From Methanospirillum hungatei (GTDB lineage: Archaea > Halobacteriota > Methanomicrobia > Methanomicrobiales > Methanospirillaceae): a stretch of 8,443 bases of DNA. This document shows, one piece after another, positions 6,596 through 8,443 of this stretch. The notes below the pieces were generated by a model, which worked only from the letters and a program-made list of their open reading frames with translations, ran no database searches and was not told where the DNA came from. The stretch spans positions 1 through 8,443 of the forward strand of contig QKDV01000085.1 in NCBI GenBank assembly GCA_003251955.1. The letters run 5' to 3'. The position numbers were made by a program, and so were the translations under genes. Position 1 is the first letter of the stretch. Each line of letters begins with the position of its first letter.

Positions 6596-7714
6596 ATGGA
6601 TCTCCGGTGGCGGGAGATAACCTCCCAGCGAAACAGTTTTGCTACTCTTTATACCGCCTGCGAATTATATGGATACAATCTTATCTCATCTTCATGTCCC
6701 GGGGGAGATGTTACCCTGTACAGCCTCAACTCAATACAGGCTCCCGGTTTATTAGATGAGATCGCTGATGCTCCCTGTGTGACAGTTGTCGGTGGCCCCC
6801 ATGCCACGGCATGTTATGATGAACTGGTTGATGTTGCGGATTATGTTGTGGTTGGTGAAGGAGAGTTCACTGTTCCAAGACTTCTTGAGCGAATCGAACA
6901 TGGGCAGGCTCCCCCTCCTGGTGTTGCAACACAGAATGGGTATATTCCTGTTGATCATTCAGTGATCCTTGATTCATATCCGAGTTTTAGCGAGTATAAA
7001 GGATACATTGAGATCTCCCGCGGATGCCCATATGCCTGCAGTTATTGTCAGACTCCATGTATATTTGGTCACAGGATGCGCCATCGGAGTCTTGATTCAA
7101 TTCATGATCTTGCAAAACATTTCAAACAGATCAGGCTGGTAACTCCGAATGCCTTGGCATATGGATCTGACGGAAAGCATCCGAAGATGGAAAAAGTTGA
7201 ACGGCTCATGGCAACTCTTAAAGCAGATGGAACACGCGAACTTTATTTTGGCACATTCCCAAGTGAAATCAGGCCTGAATGGGTCACAGAAGAGTCAGTT
7301 GACCTGATTCGAACGTTCTGTGATAATAGAAAACTTCACATCGGCGTACAGTCCGGAAGTGATGCTGTTCTGTCACGTCTCCATCGTGGCCATTCCTGCG
7401 CTGATGCGCTGTCAGCCCTTGATCATATCAGGGATGGAGGACTTGTACCCATTGTGGACGTGATTCTTGGGTTTCCTGATGAGACCGAAGAGGAGCAGGA
7501 GGAGACTGTCAGACTGGTCCGTGAAGTGTGTAAATCAGGCTTTGTTCACGCCCACCGGTTTATTCCACTTCCTGGAACACCACTTGCAGGTTTACAATCC
7601 ACCCCGGTCATTCCTAATGCCGAATCTGTTTTGGGATCACTCGCTCTAGCTGGCAAAGTTACGGGTTCGTGGAACGACCCTGAGTTAAGATTTTTTAGAC
7701 GGGTTTCATATTAG
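6596..7714 (+). CDS. Radical SAM protein with B12-binding-like N-terminus (MJ_1487-like family)
   Basis: 372 residues. An in-frame TAG at 6578 makes the ATG at 6596 the only likely start, with GGGAGAG (6580-6586) as ribosome binding site. The N-terminal part (about 1-100) resembles the Rossmann-like B12-binding domain of this enzyme class (VTVVGGPHATACYDEL, DYVVVGEGE) but shows no DxHxxG cobalamin-ligand motif. The radical SAM domain follows, with the iron-sulphur motif Cys144-x3-Cys148-x2-Cys151 (SRGCPYACSYCQTP), then VQSGSD (251-256) and VDVILGFPDETEEE (287-300). Overall it resembles the archaeal family named after Methanocaldococcus MJ_1487, whose substrate is not known to me. The phosphoesterase gene starts 5 bases after its stop, so they are probably one transcript. 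I am confident of the superfamily and fairly sure of the subfamily. Confidence 0.9.
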   Translation: MDLRWREITSQRNSFATLYTACELYGYNLISSSCPGGDVTLYSLNSIQAPGLLDEIADAPCVTVVGGPHATACYDELVDVADYVVVGEGEFTVPRLLERIEHGQAPPPGVATQNGYIPVDHSVILDSYPSFSEYKGYIEISRGCPYACSYCQTPCIFGHRMRHRSLDSIHDLAKHFKQIRLVTPNALAYGSDGKHPKMEKVERLMATLKADGTRELYFGTFPSEIRPEWVTEESVDLIRTFCDNRKLHIGVQSGSDAVLSRLHRGHSCADALSALDHIRDGGLVPIVDVILGFPDETEEEQEETVRLVREVCKSGFVHAHRFIPLPGTPLAGLQSTPVIPNAESVLGSLALAGKVTGSWNDPELRFFRRVSY

Positions 7715-7719
7715 TACTC

Positions 7720-8361
7720 ATGTTGAAAGCGCTCCTGCTTGCAGATCTGCACGGTGAATATGGGATGATGGAGTCCTTCATGGAACTCGCACCTGATGTC
7801 GTGTTCATCGCAGGGGATATCACCAATATGGGAACAGCTAAGGATGTTGATACCTGTTTTTCACGTATCGATATCCCCAGTTTCTCGGTTCCGGGAAACT
7901 GCGATCCCAAAGAGGTCATGGATGCCCTTGACCATTCCAGCAGCGTGAACCTTCATGGTTCGACAATGAATCTTGGCAAGATATCCCTGGTTGGTATCGG
8001 TGGCTCAAATCCAACTCCGTTTGGAACTCCTTTTGAATTGACTGATAAGCAGATCGATGATCTGCTTAAGGTTTCAGTTGGTAAGATGGAGAAGTCAACT
8101 CACCATGTTCTCATCTCTCATGCACCACCCCAGGGCATCCTTGATGAGATCGGAGGTAATCATGTCGGTTCTGCAACGGTGAAGAAGTACGTTGACAAAT
8201 TTGATCTGATCTGCTGTGCCCACGTACATGAACAGCGAGGGATTTATGAAGCCGATGGTATCAAGGCAGTAAACCCTGGCCCGGCTGCCATGGGTAACTG
8301 TGCCATGATCCACTTTGGTGAAGACGCAAAAGATATAGAGATAAAACTGCTCAACGTGTAG
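7720..8361 (+). CDS. Calcineurin-like metallophosphoesterase
   Basis: 213 residues, a compact single-domain member of the dinuclear-metal phosphoesterase superfamily. Metal-site motifs run in order: ADLHG (Asp9, His11), AGDITN (Asp33), PGNCD (Asn60), SHAPP (His134) and AHVHE (His168, His170), then NPGPA (185-189) as in the YfcE/MJ0936 type. The last motif reads CAHVH where most members have GHTH or GHVH, that is Ala for Gly; both His are kept, so activity is expected. The substrate cannot be told from sequence; phosphodiesters or nucleotides are usual. The gene starts 5 bases after the radical SAM gene with no clear ribosome binding site of its own, suggesting co-transcription. Its last 11 bases overlap the end of a gene on the other strand. 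Confidence 0.9.
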   Translation: MLKALLLADLHGEYGMMESFMELAPDVVFIAGDITNMGTAKDVDTCFSRIDIPSFSVPGNCDPKEVMDALDHSSSVNLHGSTMNLGKISLVGIGGSNPTPFGTPFELTDKQIDDLLKVSVGKMEKSTHHVLISHAPPQGILDEIGGNHVGSATVKKYVDKFDLICCAHVHEQRGIYEADGIKAVNPGPAAMGNCAMIHFGEDAKDIEIKLLNV

Positions 8362-8443
8362 AAAGAAGGAGTTCAAGATAAGAGAGAGTAATCCTCTCTC
8401 CGTTAACTCCCATTTTTCTGGCAGTCTCATCGACACGGGCTGC
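8351..8443 (-). CDS. C-terminal end of an unrecognised gene (partial at right edge)
   Basis: Read on the - strand from the window edge, the frame is open for 30 codons (starting AARVDETARKMG, ending LELLLSTR) and stops at TGA (8353-8351). The composition looks coding, with charged helical residues and an amphipathic last helix. It also fills the otherwise gene-free end of the window. It converges on the phosphoesterase with an 11-base overlap of the two 3' ends. The piece is too short for me to recognise a family. Confidence 0.5.
   Translation of the reverse strand, partial: AARVDETARKMGVNGERITLSYLELLLSTR
8382..8400. repeat. Small perfect hairpin GAGAGAG-N5-CTCTCTC
   Basis: The seven-base arms (8382-8388 and 8394-8400) are perfectly complementary around a 5-base loop, 20 bases after the phosphoesterase stop. 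There is no T-tract behind it on the + strand, so it is not a classical terminator. It could protect or mark the 3' end of that mRNA. It also lies inside the coding region of the - strand partial gene, so chance is possible. Confidence 0.3.

Noticed and set aside
8095..8436. 113-codon open frame on the - strand
   Set aside because: It overlaps most of the phosphoesterase, whose metal-site motifs are certain. Another - strand frame (8351-8443) gives a more protein-like end for a gene entering from the right.

Overview
The window looks archaeal, most likely from a methanogen of the order Methanomicrobiales (Methanospirillum-like). This is an inference from four things: FlaI/FlaJ-type secretion genes, paired KaiC/RadA-like ATPases, a MJ_1487-type radical SAM protein, and archaeal TATA-like promoters combined with GGTGAT/GGAG ribosome binding sites. 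No rRNA, tRNA, CRISPR array or mobile element was seen, and base composition is moderate and even throughout.

Layout. (1) 2-457, + strand: the C-terminal part of a HEAT-like repeat protein that enters from the left edge and runs towards the next genes. (2) 475-4325 (or 4358), - strand: a two-gene operon with a 4-base ATGA overlap. It encodes a GspE/FlaI-type secretion ATPase and a tandem-T2SSF FlaJ/TadC-type polytopic membrane platform. (3) About 4326-4493: a divergent intergenic region with TATA elements for both directions and three alternating copies of GTGTGA forming inverted repeats over the start of the ATPase gene. (4) 4494-6022, + strand: two KaiC/FlaH-like RecA-fold ATPases, also with an ATGA overlap. 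The first has a degenerate Walker A and lacks the catalytic Glu pair; the second looks intact. (5) 6067-6513: a small lipoprotein with its own TATA-like element. (6) 6596-8361: a radical SAM protein with a B12-binding-like N-terminus, followed after 5 bases by a calcineurin-like metallophosphoesterase. (7) 8351-8443, - strand: the C-terminal end of an unrecognised gene that overlaps the phosphoesterase tail to tail.

How the genes may work together. The ATPase and the membrane platform are the two core motor parts of archaeal type IV pilus, archaellum and related secretion machines. In archaella the third conserved motor partner is FlaH, a KaiC-like protein that binds ATP and docks on FlaI. 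Here no pilin or archaellin and no FlaC/D/E/F/G genes are visible. Instead, two KaiC-like proteins are transcribed divergently from the motor genes, one predicted to be catalytically impaired. The most interesting reading is an orphan type-IV-pilus-like machine with a two-protein KaiC/FlaH-like control module, possibly with the neighbouring lipoprotein as an envelope component. This is inference from gene context and motifs. The radical SAM and phosphoesterase genes look like an unrelated housekeeping or accessory pair.
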